From NCBI GenBank assembly GCA_022495005.1, contig JAGYXB010000791.1, positions 620,001 through 684,000 of the forward strand: 64,000 bases of DNA, read 5' to 3'. Source of the DNA: Rhyacophila brunnea (Eukaryota > Arthropoda > Insecta > Trichoptera > Rhyacophilidae). A program made the position numbers and the translations under genes. Within the stretch, counting starts at the first letter, position 1. Each line of letters opens with the position of its first letter. The notes under the pieces are model-generated. The model did not search any database and was not told where the DNA came from. It saw only the letters and a program-made list of their open reading frames with translations. Positions 11,180 through 23,282 of the stretch are shown here, one piece after another.

Positions 11180-11632
11180 GACTAACTTTCTTCAAGGCAT
11201 TCTCGCCTTTCATTCTCTTGAAGCTCGTAGGGCACTTGAAGCATTTTCCCCTGCTCTCACGTGGTATAGTTTCCAATCCCGATATTCTGGAAAATATTAT
11301 GCACCCGTCAATTACATGCGTGGTCATGCCCTATTTTGGTGAAAGCTGTAGCGAGGGCTTTGCGGCTGGTCAATGCACTCCCTAGAAATGTAGACATTTT
11401 TAGCGATGCATTATGTATTTTGTTTTTAAAACTCTATTTTATTTTTTAATATGTATTTTTTTGAATTATTTCTTTTCTATAAAATTATTTTTTGCTTGAT
11501 TTTTTTTCACTACTAAGTTGATTTACCAGTACTTTTTAATCTAAAAGTCATATTGTGAACGTCTTGAATTAATATTTTTTATGTGCTCAATGTGTCTTTT
11601 TTTAAATAAATAAATAAAAGTAGATCATATGA
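11180..11632 (+). pseudogene. CR1/Jockey-like LINE (family D1) C-terminus and 3' UTR
   Basis: The end of ORF2 is recognisable in two frames. LLSRGIVSNPDILENI and CVVMPYFG correspond to the region near the RT C-terminus, followed after a frameshift near 11340 by ARALRLVNALPRNVDIFSDA. The ARLVN-LP-DIDIF motif is typical of the C-terminal tail of CR1/Jockey-clade elements. The 3' UTR follows and ends with TTGTGAACGTCTTGAATTAA and an AAATAAATAAATAAA tail, shared with copies at 29005, 32590 and, inverted, 20821, 34690 and 39085. The fragment is 5'-truncated and inactive. Confidence 0.7.
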
Positions 11633-12859
11633 TATTCACTTGTATTAATATAAATGTAGTAATAAGAAAATAAATAGATAATATACATAAAAAAAAATAT
11701 TTTTAGAATAAAATATTACATCATTTTCACCCTAGAGCCGGAGTGCTAAGAATGAAGTGGCAACTCTACTAAGTGCTACGATTTATAAAACTAAATCCAA
11801 AATGGTTCAAACATTAGATATATTAAATACACAATTTCGGACTTTTACTAACAGTAGGCAAAACAATGCGAGGATTCAAAGTGTTTTAGACACAGTCACA
11901 GACTTTTAGTTTTTTGTTGTCGTGTCAAATTTTGCATATTTTTGCTGACGATTCAGCAGGAATTCAATTTTCGCAGTCCTCGAATATTTTTTTTAACATC
12001 TGTGGCTTGTTATTATAACGTTAATAACACTAATGGGCGTCACTGGTTTTTTTGTTCGTTTATTTTTATTTCTCTGGATTTTTTTTTAAACGAAAATTGT
12101 TTTCAATTTATTTTCGTTATTGTGGTATAATAATCTCTTCTACGTTTTGTAATCATAAATTTAACTTTTTTCAACGAAGCTCGACTGAAGTAATATTAAA
12201 AATCAATAAGTGGATAAAATTGTACAATTTTCTTCACCCTATCGACGAGGGTCGTAGAAACTTCTACCTGGGACGTCCTCAGCCAGCGCCATCTTTAGAT
12301 TAATTAAGCCTGAGCATATGTTTCTGCACAAACAACGAGTGGTCCACTGTTCAGCTGTCAAAATCAGATCCCAGATTGCTTGACATATTGATTCGCCCTT
12401 TCTCGTTTCAAATTAAATTGTAAAAAATTCTCAAATCAAATATATTAACTATCAGTGTTACTTATAAATAATATACATTCCTGTTATTCATCAGCTATCA
12501 AAGTCAGAAAAACCGGTGGTAATATCGATTTCCAAAACATATGTAGCATTTATCTATGCATTACATTTTGTAGAAGGTGTGTTAATGCTAGTGTATTATT
12601 TATCATGTAACTAATCTATCCATATAAAACCATTCCCTGTGTGAACACGACAGATGCGTCAGTATGAGCACTCTATAGAACAATGACAGGTCATCCATAG
12701 ACAACAACGGGAGGGGGGGAAAGGAAGGACCAGTCGTTGTGAATGTATCGGCTTTCTACTTGAGTCGGCAATACCTCAGCACAAATTCGAAAAACATACC
12801 TGCTTCGTTAAGCCACAGAATACACCACACAGGGAACTCAGAAATAATGGGAACTGAAA
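11633..12859. other. AT-rich spacer
   Basis: Open frames at 11942-12130 and 12052-12303 show no recognisable domain. No clear repeat structure is seen. Confidence 0.4.
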
Positions 12860-13172
12860 AACCTAACAGGTAAGGAGAAGCAGGCAACCGATCTCGAGTA
12901 AGGAAGAATATGGGTTAAATTACAACACGTGTCAAAAATATATCATACGTCGAATACTGACAACTGCTCTCGGTTTATGCATTGACGCTCATAAAATATT
13001 GATATCTGAATACCTAACGGGTGTCGAGTAACATGTAACTGATCTCGAGTGTGGAAGAATATGGGATAAAATTAAACACGTGTCGAGAATATGTCATTCT
13101 AAGCTTGTCCTTCGTTATGACAACTGCTCTCGGTTTATGCACTGACGCTCATTCAATATTGGCGTATTTGAA
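12860..13172. repeat. two-copy tandem repeat of about 151 bp
   Basis: Unit 1 starts near ACCTAAC at 12861 and unit 2 near ACCTAAC at 13012. Both carry GATCTCGAGT, GGAAGAATATGGG, ACACGTGTC and GACAACTGCTCTCGGTTTAT followed by TGACGCTCAT. The copies have diverged by substitutions and a small insertion, so the duplication is old. Confidence 0.75.
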
Positions 13173-14821
13173 GGTTGCAACACACACTATTGTACGTCTG
13201 CGTATGCGTGGTTAATTTTCGGAGGACACTCACACATTCAAAACCCTGCGTTTAAATGTATTGTATTGGTATATAGTAAGCCTATCGGAATTATATTTAT
13301 TATCTGGTCTGTGACACCACATATGGTGTGGGCAGTGGTGGAAGCAAATCGTGTATAAGTAAATTCTGTGGCGATCAACGAGTCCTGTGAGAACAAGGAT
13401 TGTCAGCAAAATCCGTGACATACGAATCGATCGTGGAAACATTTCTTATTTATTTATACACATTTTTCAATAGTCGTCAGCTGTTAATGATTAGGTATTC
13501 AGTGAGAAACGCACACGTAAATAAAATTGTTAAGTACATACATTTTTAGCATACAAATTCCATAGGTATCTAATTACCAATTGTAAATAAGAACTTTTAC
13601 ATCAGTAATATTTATGTTAAAATACATATCTCACCGAAGGCATGGGATACTCAGTGTCAGCATTATTCAATCGTGAGGGGTCAATAAATAAGCTATCGCG
13701 ATTGAATAGATATCTTACTCCGCTTTTATCTTGATTTTTTAACAGTCACTCCATATCAGTCACTCACTCGGGCTACACATCACACTAGTTTTTATATCTT
13801 ATATTATTAACTTTATTGTACCTATGTAAACTTTACTTGTCATTTCGAAAATAAACTCGCCATCTCCACCAGCGACTACCGCTCATCACATCATCACGTC
13901 TCACATCATCATCTCCTCCACACTCAATTCACCTCATATATATATATATGGTTGTGTGTGTCTTTGACGTATTTGTTAGTAATGCAAAACGTTTTCATTT
14001 AAAATACATAAAATCAGTAAGTAATTAAGTGGTTTTCGTGTGAAGGGGTGAAACATAAAGCTAAGAAATGGCCATGTTAAGTGAAATTGAATGGAGAAGC
14101 TTCCCAGTTACCTCGATTAGCAACGATTCAATAAAGCCCTGAAATGTTAACTTTATAACCATATTAAATACCCCCTATGCCTTTAAGTGCCAGTTTTACT
14201 CAACCGATTTAAATAAGGCTTCATCTTATATTGCCATGTAATATATTATTATGTTCGCTTTATCATCCCAGATAAAGAAAAATCGATTTAGTTCCTTAGT
14301 AGAACTACCCCTTTGTCGTCAGTTATCTGGTTGAAAACCTTCAGTCTTTGGATTGAACTGAAATTAAGTATGTACTTACATATATATTATTTAAGTTTAA
14401 GAAGGCAGTATATCTACATCGAATTAGTCTATAGATTTCTATGTAAGGCCCTTTTGCACCCTTAGCTTACGTTCATTAACTCAAACTGCTTGATTGAAGA
14501 AAAAAAATGTTATATTCTTCTTCATTTGTTTATTTTAATGTACTCTCAATGTTAGTCAGAAAAAAATAACCAAGATTAAAGGACGGCAATTCAAAGTTTA
14601 AAATTGCTCTCAGGTAAATTTAACATTTTGCAGATAACAATTAGATATGCCCAAACAACACCGATATGTATTTCACATTTCTAAACCTTGGACGGTTATG
14701 GCATGGGAAATATCTAGTCTTCCCAATGTATGTATTTAAAATAATGAATACCTTACATACTAGACACATATTAGTCGATTTGGTAATACTTTTGCTCTTC
14801 AAAATTGGTTGCGGTTTTGAC
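13173..14821. other. AT-rich spacer
   Basis: A CATCATCA-rich stretch lies at 13885-13915 and a short (TA)n at about 13939-13949. No coding sequence is recognised. Confidence 0.4.
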
Positions 14822-15212
14822 ATTCGATACTGAACCGGGTTCAATAGGGGAACAACTCATAAAACCTTGTTCCAAGATAATGGCGTTTGAATTTTTTGCA
14901 GTAATTCTAATTTTAATTTTAAAGTCTCGATTTCGATGAAAGTGTATGTTTTTTTTATATTTAATTTAGTGGATTTCATTAATGCACAATGAAATTGTAT
15001 AGTTTAACAAGGAATTAACCAATAAATTTGATTATATAACAGAATTACTGGTTAATCTCAGAAAGGGTTATTCGATTTATGACACATTGAAGAAATTTTT
15101 GACTATTTTTTTTGCTGAATTATAATGAGAAGACCTTTCTACATCGAATGGCATTCTTAACTCAAAATCTTTAAATTTTGAGTTGTTCCCCTATTGAACT
15201 GTGGTATCGAAT
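14822..15212. mobile_element. TIR element (M) of about 390 bp
   Basis: The left arm contains ATTCGATACTGAAC and TTCAATAGGGGAACAACTCA (14840-14859). The right arm contains TGAGTTGTTCCCCTATTGAA (15179-15198) and GTATCGAAT in inverse order. Together these make about 45-bp inverted ends around an AT-rich interior with no coding. Target duplication is not resolved. Confidence 0.75.
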
Positions 15213-15690
15213 TTTTGCCATCAATACCAGTTCCGCATCGCTGGTTAAGATTCACTAAATTAAGCACAACTCCTTCTCTAATAGTTGCACGGGATCTACA
15301 GCGAAGAAAGATAGGGTAAGATATCTGAGAATAATCTCCTCACAATGGTTACATACGTAAGAAGTACATGCATAATATTACGTAAGCATGTAATAGCGCT
15401 CCTATACTAGCATAGGAAGATAGTCAGTTCTTGCGTAAATGATTTTGATTAAAATAGTTTCCACTTTCATTTTGTGTATTCGTTTGTGAACATTCTTTTA
15501 TTTTACAATTAATTTAAAAAATATATGTATAGGTAGGTACTTATCGATAATGCAGGCAGTGTTTACCAAACTGTAGTACGCGTTGTAGGTACCTACCTAA
15601 GCTTAAAGCTTTCGCAATGTGAGTGAGGAGATTGCAGACGCATCATACTGATGTATCAAATAAATGAGAAAATAATGTTACGAATGTTAT
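15213..15690. other. AT-rich spacer
   Basis: Nothing recognised. Confidence 0.4.
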
Positions 15691-15793
15691 GTATGTTCAA
15701 TATAATATGGAATGCTACATTCCCAAATCATGTGAATTATTCGGTGAATAAAAGAAATGGTTTATTAAAAATTGTTAGCAAGTTTAAGTAGAC
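15691..15793 (+). mobile_element. tail of SINE family S5 (fragment)
   Basis: TATGTTCAATATAATATGGA, ATGTGAATTATTCGGTGAAT and AAAAGAAATGGTTTATTAAA match the tail of the S5 copy at 16800-17030. The tRNA-like head is absent. The target duplication of the hAT element next to it begins at 15794. Confidence 0.7.
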
Positions 15794-16707
15794 GTTATAA
15801 CTAGGGCCCGGATTTATATGCTAGTGCATGTTTTGTTAGGGTGTATGCACAGCTATGAGAGTTTCAGACAGAAATCTGTTTTAAAGACACAGAATCTAAA
15901 AATAAAATTTTAATGTGCATATAAATGCATATTTGAGACATCGGTGCATATTTCATAAATAAATGCATATTTTAGAGCTTTTGAATTTATAATTTTAGCT
16001 TTTTTAAATTATTTCATCGAAATATAACTAAGTTAGGAAGGTAGATAGTTTAGATGCACTTGCATTTTAATGCCATCTCCGAGCTGTGGATTTATCAGAA
16101 AAACTGAAGTCAACTCGGGAACTTTTATTTAAAGATTCTTCAATCACCTCTGTGGACGTTGAGAGGTCGTTTTCCGCACATAAACAAAATACTGACAGAT
16201 ACCTATGCGGAAAAATTTAATGCCAGAGCATATTGAAAAAAATAATTTTAATTTTATAATTTTATAATATAATAATTTATATTATAATTTTAATTAATTA
16301 AAATTAGTATTTTTTTTAGACAAAAAACAAAAAAATAGTATTTAGAAATAGTTAAGTGTGTCGTTTTTGTTTTTTAAGTTATGTTTGGTTTACATTGCAT
16401 TTATTATTCAATTATTTGTAGGTACTTGTGAAAAAACTATTTTGAAAATTGTAATTGATTGACTTTATATTCATTGTGTGTGTTTTTTTTTGTTCTGCTA
16501 TCGTATGGTGTTGAAAAATTATTAACTAGTTATTCGATTTTTTGTCAGTAATATTGGGTAAAGTGGGTATTTTTTTCCCACAAAAAATGACAATTTTTAA
16601 CTGCATATTTCTTCGTTTTTAGTGTATGTTTTATTGATTTTAAGTGCATACGTGCATGCATGTAATCATGTTTTTTGTTGCATATAAATCCGCTCCCTAG
16701 TTATAAC
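15794..16707 (+). mobile_element. hAT element R with 8-bp target duplication
   Basis: GTTATAAC occurs at 15794-15801 and 16700-16707, immediately outside TAGGGCCCGGATTTATATGC and GCATATAAATCCGCTCCCTA. These are inverted terminal repeats with two mismatches. An 8-bp duplication and short TIRs are the hallmark of the hAT superfamily. The element is 898 bp and is internally deleted compared with a full-length hAT of 2.5-5 kb. It retains a transposase C-terminal fragment (separate entry), which independently confirms the superfamily. Confidence 0.92.
16089..16220 (+). pseudogene. hAT transposase C-terminal dimerisation (hATC) fragment
   Basis: The in-frame stretch reads DLSEKLKSTRELLFKDSSIT followed by SVDVERSFSAHKQNTDRY and LCGKI, then a stop at about 16218-16220. 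The signature S-x-D-x-ERSFSA-K, followed by TDR, is the conserved hATC motif that mediates transposase dimerisation. It lies in plus orientation within an 898-bp hAT element. Upstream domains (BED zinc finger, RNase H-like catalytic core) are missing. Similar residues after the stop (CQSILK) suggest a premature stop within the family's normal C-terminus. It is non-functional. Confidence 0.85.
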
Positions 16708-16799
16708 TAAATATTCCTTAATTTAAAACACAAAAACCGATAGTAAATAATAACGCAATTTGATAGGTAAGCATTTTATGTAGGACTTACTGGTTTGAA

Positions 16800-17030
16800 T
16801 TATTGCAATTCGGTAAGAGGCATATTGGCGGGATACCAATCGATATACGTGTTCAAATCCCGTCGGTCATCGTATTTTTTTTAAATGCGATTTTTTTAGT
16901 GGATATTTATATCTGAGGTCTTTTCAAGATATGTATGTTCAATATAATATGGAATGTGATATTCTCAAATCTTGTGAATTATTCGTTGAATAAAAGAAAC
17001 GGTTTATTAAAAATATAAGTATTGTAAGAA
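16800..17030 (+). mobile_element. tRNA-derived SINE family S5, full-looking copy
   Basis: A tRNA-like B-box GTTCAAATCCC lies at 16851-16861, followed by GTCGGTCATCGTATTTTTTT and a body that includes TATGTTCAATATAATATGGA, CTTGTGAATTATTCGTTGAA and AACGGTTTATTAAAA. The same head-body-tail order occurs at 61130-61335. Tail-only copies are at 15691-15793 and near 18415-18490. Confidence 0.7.
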
Positions 17031-18088
17031 GCAAGGTTAGGTTGTTATCCAAAAACTTTAAGTATGTTACCATAATAACTAATTAGACTACCTATTAATT
17101 AAGTAGTCCATAATAAAACTAAATATATTTAGATTAGACATGCACCTATTGCAGTATAGAATAATAATTAATATGTCGACTGATACAAAAAAATAATAAA
17201 GCATGCAATTCGTATGCAAACTAAGTCTACGTAATTAAAAATTAAAACAAAGTAAACCTAAAACGGCCTGCCATCTGCATTCTGCGATTGGTTTGTTCTG
17301 GCATTGGCCAAACTAAACGGTAATTTAATATTCTAATTCGGCGGTTGGGCCCATTTTAATAAATGATTATTGCATCATGTCGACATTGGATCATTATCGC
17401 AAGCCTTGTATGCAGAATGGCGCAAAAACGCCATACCCTTTCAAAGATGCATTAGTCATGGGGACCCCATGTGAACAATGGCGCAAGAAACCCGTTTGAG
17501 TAGATTAGTGCGATAATTAAATTTGGGCATGGCATCGATCGACAAAGATTTTGCGATTCTACATACTACATAACTACACTAATAAAATAAACAGCACTCA
17601 CATTTTTATCAAATCGAATATAAACTTTAAGTTGTTTGTCTTCGATAGTTTTTAAATGTACAGTAAGCTGTCTCTCACATTAAAACTCGTCCGCCTGCAA
17701 CGTGTCGAATACGTCGATGTGACGTCATCGTTATTTACAAAACACACGTTGCCAAAATGTAACCTACGCAGATTGGTCGAATGCGACTTTTTCGTTTAAA
17801 AAAAAACATCTACAGTTACAATCGATAAGTTGCACACTTCTCGGGCTGCGAGTCGAAGACGCCAGGACGCATACAAAAACCTGTGAATTGGTCATTCCTA
17901 TACACTATAAAGGCTCGCCGATCGCCGCATCCAAATATCTATACGTTTCGAAGGTTACATGCGACTTTGGCTAGGCTGTGCGCGGTCTTTATATGCGACA
18001 TCGGATCGACGTTCTTAGAAGGTTTGACTTATGGCTGTGCGGCAGACGAGGCGAGTTTAGATGTGAGAACCGACTAACGTTTACAAAA
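17031..18088. other. spacer including a less AT-rich block with a CRE-like palindrome
   Basis: From about 17660 to 18070 the base composition becomes more balanced, with several CpGs. GTGACGTCATC near 17719 contains the perfect CRE palindrome TGACGTCA, and ACTATAAAGG near 17903 resembles a TATA motif. A frame at 17883-18077 has no recognised domain. This could be a decayed promoter or part of an unrecognised TE. No transcript evidence exists here. Confidence 0.3.
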
Positions 18089-18440
18089 AATAGGCGAAGG
18101 TTGGAAGGTAGGCTGTTAAGATCCGACATATTATATAGTGCACACTAAAAACTTTTGTCAGTCATGCGTCAAAAATATTACAATGTGTAAATAATGTTAG
18201 TTAGTTTTAAACCATACATAATGTTGGGATATTTTACAGATAAGAGAATATTTCTTAAGGATTATGATTTGGTTTAGGCTGGGCTTAATGAATTTAAAGA
18301 AACTGTAACACCATCATATTATGTAAATAAGTATGACTGAAAAAGTGTGCACCGTTTTGCCGGATTGTCCATAGCATACCAAACTATTATGGGTTGGTTT
18401 AGGCAAGGTTTAATTGAATGTTACATTCTTAAATCTTGTG
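18089..18440 (+). mobile_element. element K, truncated copy 3
   Basis: The left terminal repeat (GGCGAAGGTTGGAAGGTAGG, GTTAAGATCCGACAT, AGTGCACACTAAA) and later internal blocks (TATGACTGAAAAAGTGTGCA, ACTATTATGGGTTGGTTTAG) match element K at 23584-24168. The right terminal repeat is missing. SINE S5-like tail sequence (GTTACATTCTTAAATCTTGT) follows from about 18421. Confidence 0.65.
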
Positions 18441-18587
18441 AATTCTTTGAAAAAAAATTGTTAATTAAAAATTATTAGCAAGTTCAAGTAAGAGACAACA
18501 AAAAATCTTGGAGTGATCCGTGACGTCGGTTAGTAATTAAAGTAATACCTACTTTGATTGAAAATACAAAAGCCGATCGCCAATAAG

Positions 18588-18735
18588 TTGCTCAATTTGG
18601 GAAGCGCTTCAGTGAGCATTGTAAGATCCATTAGTTAAAATTTGTCCCAACTAAGTATGACTCCTTTAGCATAGTGGACTATGTGCGCGGGCGCAATACC
18701 CGATTCCTGCGGGGTGTCTTACTTTTTTCTATTGG
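18588..18735 (+). mobile_element. SINE family S1, copy 2
   Basis: This matches 5276-5440 through TTGCTCAATTTGGGAAGCGC, AAGTATGACTCCTTTAGCAT and CCGATTCCTGCGGGGTGTCT. The B-box has lost bases here. Its body reappears at 19985-20055, so the copy seems to be interrupted by about 1.2 kb of later insertions including a B-MITE. Confidence 0.6.
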
Positions 18736-19191
18736 TTATGATTAGGCATAGGATTTTTAGGTGCTAATTAGAAAATATGTAATTAAAATTTCATAATTAC
18801 CTATGTGATAAAAAAACAAAAATAGGTGCTAAAATTTTAAGTAAGTATTACAATAAATCATATACATAACAGTTTAATTTTATTATTTATTCACAAATAG
18901 AAAACGCTTTCAATACAATAAATATCTAATAAAATAATGCTTCAAATTTTCGAAAGTTAATCTTTGACGATTTTTGATCCTAATAATTTTTATACATGGA
19001 AAAAAAAACTTCTTTCCACTTGGCTCTACAGATGTTATTATTGCGTATGTAAATGAAACTATTTCTGAAGTAGAAAACATTGACATCTGAGGCATCTCAT
19101 GGATTTTCCAAAACAGCATTAATATTCTGCAGCCTTTGAAGTCCGGTATTTTTTAAAAATTTAAAACACTATTTAGTTTTGTACTTATTTT
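18736..19191. other. AT-rich insert within SINE S1 copy 2
   Basis: No coding or classified repeat is recognised. Confidence 0.3.
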
Positions 19192-19615
19192 TACAACGTT
19201 TTTATTAAGTCGTTTGTCCGGTGGTTGTTTGTCCAGTACAAATCTTGCAATCGATTTTTAACTAACTTCCCGACTAGCTAGACATTTTAAATTTTAGAAT
19301 ATATCAGAACACGATGCCAATGCATTCTTTTAATACTTGTAGCCATCTTTAAGCAGAATTGAATTCATATTCAGTTAATTCTGTTTTGTATGGAAAGTTA
19401 TTTCAGAAAAATCAGTTAAAAAACTATTATTGGTTGCTAAGGAGGTGGTCCTACCAACTAAATTATTAATATGTACGTGCGTTACTATGGAAATCAAAAT
19501 GAAATGTCAAAATGACATTTCAGTATTCTATATTTGTTTGTTAGTTTTTTATTTACTTCATATCAGTACAAGTTTGAGCATATTGAGCATCATAATTCAA
19601 CAGAAATTTATTAAT
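19192..19615 (+). mobile_element. B-MITE copy 3
   Basis: It starts TACAACGTTTTTATTAAGTC and shares CCCGACTAGCTAGACATTTT, ATATCAGAACACGATGCCAA and GTGCGTTACTATGGAAATC with copies 1, 2 and 4. The right terminal repeat is lost after CAACAGAAATTTA. Confidence 0.8.
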
Positions 19616-20645
19616 TAATAAATTATTATTCCAATTGGTCCAGAAACATTTTCTTATTTTAGCAGCAGTATTGTTTAAAATATTAACTTGCTCCACTATT
19701 TAGTGACTTATTAGGTGATTCTAACATTTCAATTGTGTTTACTAGTGTTATTGTGTTAATTAATTTTGTGTTTATGTGAAAATATGTGCTTAAACCTAAA
19801 ATATGTAATTATCCAAAAATATTTAAAAATAGGTGCTAAACACATAGGGATTAAATGTTTCAAAATTGTCTGAAACAGATAGATATTTTTGATATTTTGT
19901 TGTGGGGTGCCCCATGCCCCATTACCGAGGAATATCAAAAGTTAAGTCAAAAAAAATATTTAAATACCTAAGAATTCTAAGCCTAGTTGTAATATAATAT
20001 GTTTTCTTAGAAGTATTTTCACAATAATTATGTATGTTTAACATGTTATTGCTGATAAATGAATATTACAATTTACAATAATATATTATATTATATGATA
20101 TACGACGACAATAATACATTGTAACACGTCAGAATACCGCATCTATATTAGTATACTAACTGGATGAACAACGTTGTGTTTCCGATCCATGAATTAGCAC
20201 GAACAATAAGGACTTGTAAAAGGCATGCATCCGTAATCGGATCCTGGGCATGATTAATGATTTAATTCCCATTAATCATAACAGGCATAACAGTTCTGAT
20301 GCACGCTGTTCTGTTTACGTTTATATAGCTATCACAAGAGCTTATGTGAATAAGAAAATCTCTGCATCCTGGGATAATAATATATTGATAATGAAGTGCT
20401 TTGTAATCATGTAAACAGGGCCGAAGGAAACAGACGACTTCACATCAAAGTACTTTCAGCAAAATATAATTTTATTAGAGTCAATTGCAACAACAGTTAA
20501 TATGGACCCGGAAAAATATTTACAATTCACAAATCAATCAGCGGGTATATTCTAATCTATAGACAAGGCTATCTACGATAGTTTATCATATTTATGTATT
20601 ATAATTGTTACAGTAATTTAACTACCTATCTAATTAGGTTCTAAA
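19616..20645. other. AT-rich spacer
   Basis: Contains the separated tail of SINE S1 copy 2 at about 19985-20055. No coding is recognised. Confidence 0.4.
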
Positions 20646-20820
20646 CCAGGGGTGCCCAATTCAAATCGTTTGGTGGGTCAAAAAAAATATTACTGAGCTT
20701 AGGTGGCCCACACATATAAAAATAAAACAAAGAACTTATTCAAAATATTTTATTACACTCTTTAACTATCAAAACTGTCTATCTCGCTCTAAAAATTAAC
20801 ACAGCCAAGAGAGTGGTTGT
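20646..20820. mobile_element. probable hAT left end, partner not found
   Basis: CAGGGGTGCCCAATTCAAAT near 20648 followed by GTGGCCCACAC resembles the classic CAGGGGTGCCCAA end of hAT elements. A CR1/Jockey-like tail is inserted just to the right. GGGCCGC and GGGGCCC stretches at 21446-21480 may be subterminal sequence of the same element, but no clean right terminus is visible. Confidence 0.45.
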
Positions 20821-21085
20821 TCTCAAATTCAAATTTCATTTATTTATTACAATAGTGAACATTACAAATGATTAATTTAAGACGTTCACAACATGACATT
20901 TAGAAACAAAGAAATATTATTAAAACAGTATTATATAAAAAAAGATCAGTATTAAGTTATTAAATAGCAGAAAAGTGTAAATACCAAAACAATATTAATT
21001 TGATAGGTACCTACAAGGAAGTACACCGAATGAGCTAGGCAGACCCTATTTTATGAATTTATAAAACAGCGTAAAATAAATAAAA
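20821..21085 (-). mobile_element. CR1/Jockey-like LINE (family D2) 3' end
   Basis: In reverse orientation this shows the family tail: an A/T-rich end, GTGAACATTACAAA, GACGTTCACAACATGACATT and AGTACACCGAATGAGCTA. Copies at 29005, 34690 and 39085 have the same order. Only the 3' UTR and the very end of the coding region remain. Confidence 0.7.
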
Positions 21086-22034
21086 AGTACTAACCATTTT
21101 TTACAGTTTAGACGGTTAAAGTATTGTAACAATTAACCATCTCAATACATACCTACATATTATGATAAATATTCCATCGACAGCACCGCTTATGTATAGA
21201 ATAGAATAGAGTATAGACCATAGACTATAGATACATCGTATAGACCTACAGAAGATGGACCTGTTAACCCTAATCACACAAAACAACACACACAATTAAT
21301 TATTGCCGGAAAGTCTAATATGTAAATATAGTGAGAAAGTCTCATATTATTGCTTTATTCAGTGTTGTTCTTTTTACAACATAAGTGAGTAGGTATGCGT
21401 AAAAAAAATACAGTTTAGAAAATATAGTATACCTACTACGAAAATGGGCCGCAGAATAAGACGTATAAGCTCAGGGGCCCTTCAAGTACAAAAATATGGC
21501 TCGCTCATAAGTCTGCGTTTACATGATTGAGTGGAAGTTTAAAATTCGTTAAAAATAATATATATTATGTAAGTACTAGTAGGGTTTAAAATGTAGTGCT
21601 GTAGGCGGACATTTAGAGTCATGCGGATCGCTAAACGAGCAAACGATTAGGTGTATCATCAGCGATCACCAGAATCTCCTTGATTTGCGTTCGCCAGCCT
21701 CTCCAATTTTTTCAGGTTCAGTCATTTATTATGAATGATTATAATAATACAAAGATAAGCTCAACGCAACAGAACCGAATCAGATTACCCGCTAGTTTCT
21801 CAGTGATAATGCAGAATGGATAAAATCGAGCCGTGGAGAAGGGTGTCAGATGTGCAAATTATCTAGATCACGGTCCTAAGTCATGAAATCCCGACGATTT
21901 AGAAAATGTAGTAAATTCCTACCCTGGCTACCTTCGGAGGCCCAACCCCCTGCCGGAGCCCCTAGATTCACAATGTTTAAGTTCCATTATGCCGAAAAAT
22001 GGATAGTCAACAAACGTATTTTTTAGTCAGTTTT
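21086..22034. other. spacer, no gene
   Basis: A GC-richer patch at 21915-21970 (CTTCGGAGGCCCAACCCCCT) has no match elsewhere in the window. No coding is recognised. Confidence 0.35.
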
Positions 22035-22575
22035 TAGTAAGAGTTCGCACAGTAAAGCTAGGCTGGAGTGCTTTTGGCCGCCTGAATGCGAATGTCTTCA
22101 AAAGTGACCTTCCACTGTGCCTAAAGCGCAAAGTATTCAACCAGTGTGTGCTTCCCGTGATCACATATGCGTGTGAAACATGGACCCTAAGCAAAAGAGA
22201 GATCCAGAAACTTAGAGCAGCACAACGTGGTATGGAGAGGTGCATGCTGGGCATAACGCGAAAGGACAAAAAAAAGAAGAATGAGTGGATAAGGAAGCAG
22301 ACAAGGGTTTGCGATATAATAGAGTTTATTAAAAAAACTTAAATGGAGATGGGCTGGACACATAGCTCGAAGAAGGGACAATCGTTGGACAAATCTAGTC
22401 ATCCAGTGGTATCCAAGAAGTACAAAACGTCCGCAAAGTAGACCCAAAGGTCGCTGGATCGATGAAATGATAAATTTCTGCGGAAGTACGTGGCAACGCA
22501 ATGCACAGGACCGAGAGAAGTGGAAGCAGCTTGAGGAGGCCTTCGTCCAGCAGTGGATAGATTCAGGCTGATGAT
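22035..22575 (+). pseudogene. family A LINE ORF2 C-terminus, frameshifted
   Basis: The plus strand carries WSAFGRLNANVFKSDLPLCL, VLPVITYACETWTLSKREIQ and MERCMLGITRKDKKKK. Then comes a frameshift in an A-run at about 22330-22340, followed by LKWRWAGHIARRRDNRWTN, GRWIDEMINFCGSTWQRNAQ and the terminal QQWIDSG stop. It ends with the family tail GGCTGATGATGATTA. It is 5'-truncated relative to the copy at 27519, since the FADD box is absent. The inactivating frameshift is a single-base A-tract change. Confidence 0.85.
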
Positions 22576-23080
22576 GATTACTAACCGTCTATGAAGATTC
22601 TATTGGTGAAGGTGTCAGATCAAGAGCGACATTAAGTAAAAAGTTTGATTTTTTGAAAAACGTTGTATGGTGAACCTACGTAGGTATATCCCCATGAAGT
22701 ACAGAATCGCCTCCAAATGTTAAAAGAATAGTATACTATTGACACCACATTATACGGGAAATAGGCGAAAATTGGAAATGATAGAAAAACTTAAAAGAAG
22801 AACGTTGTATATTTTAATTTATATGTTTATAGTATACAGTAGGTAAATATTATATTAGGTAATTAAACTGACCGTACTAGTTTTATATTAGCTTCGTAGA
22901 GGTGTGCACATTTTGAAGAATTATTAAAAATCCCTTACCTGAAATCAAAGAGAAAAAAACAAATCAAAATAATGACCAAAATACTTTACTATTTACAATA
23001 ACGACAATTTTTATCAATACATATTAAACACATTTAACCGAATAACAAAAGAGTATTTAAATATTGGTCATTTAATTATC
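22576..23080. other. AT-rich spacer
   Basis: Nothing recognised. Confidence 0.4.
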
Positions 23081-23282
23081 GCTCTGCGAGTGGACAACCG
23101 CTGGATAAAAGCCACCATACAGTGGTACTCAAGGGGTGGTAAACCGCCCACAGGGACACTCTATAGATGAGCTCTTAAAGTTCGGTGGACGTACGTGGCA
23201 ACAAAGAACTAGGGACCGAGAAGAGTGGAGAGACCTAGGGGCGGCATTCATCCAGCATTGAATCCACCCCGACTGATGATGA
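23081..23282 (+). pseudogene. family A LINE extreme 3' fragment
   Basis: About 200 bp survive. DNRWIKATIQWYSRG corresponds to RWTNAVIQWYSRG in the best copy. A frame change follows, then DELLKFGGRTWQQRTRDREE and a damaged terminus in which the final Trp codon is a stop (QH*IHPD). It ends with the characteristic CTGATGATGATATC. Confidence 0.8.

Noticed and set aside
11074..11385. 103-codon open frame as a membrane protein gene
   Set aside because: Its second half corresponds to the CR1/Jockey ORF2 end, and its first half is low-complexity; it is a LINE remnant.
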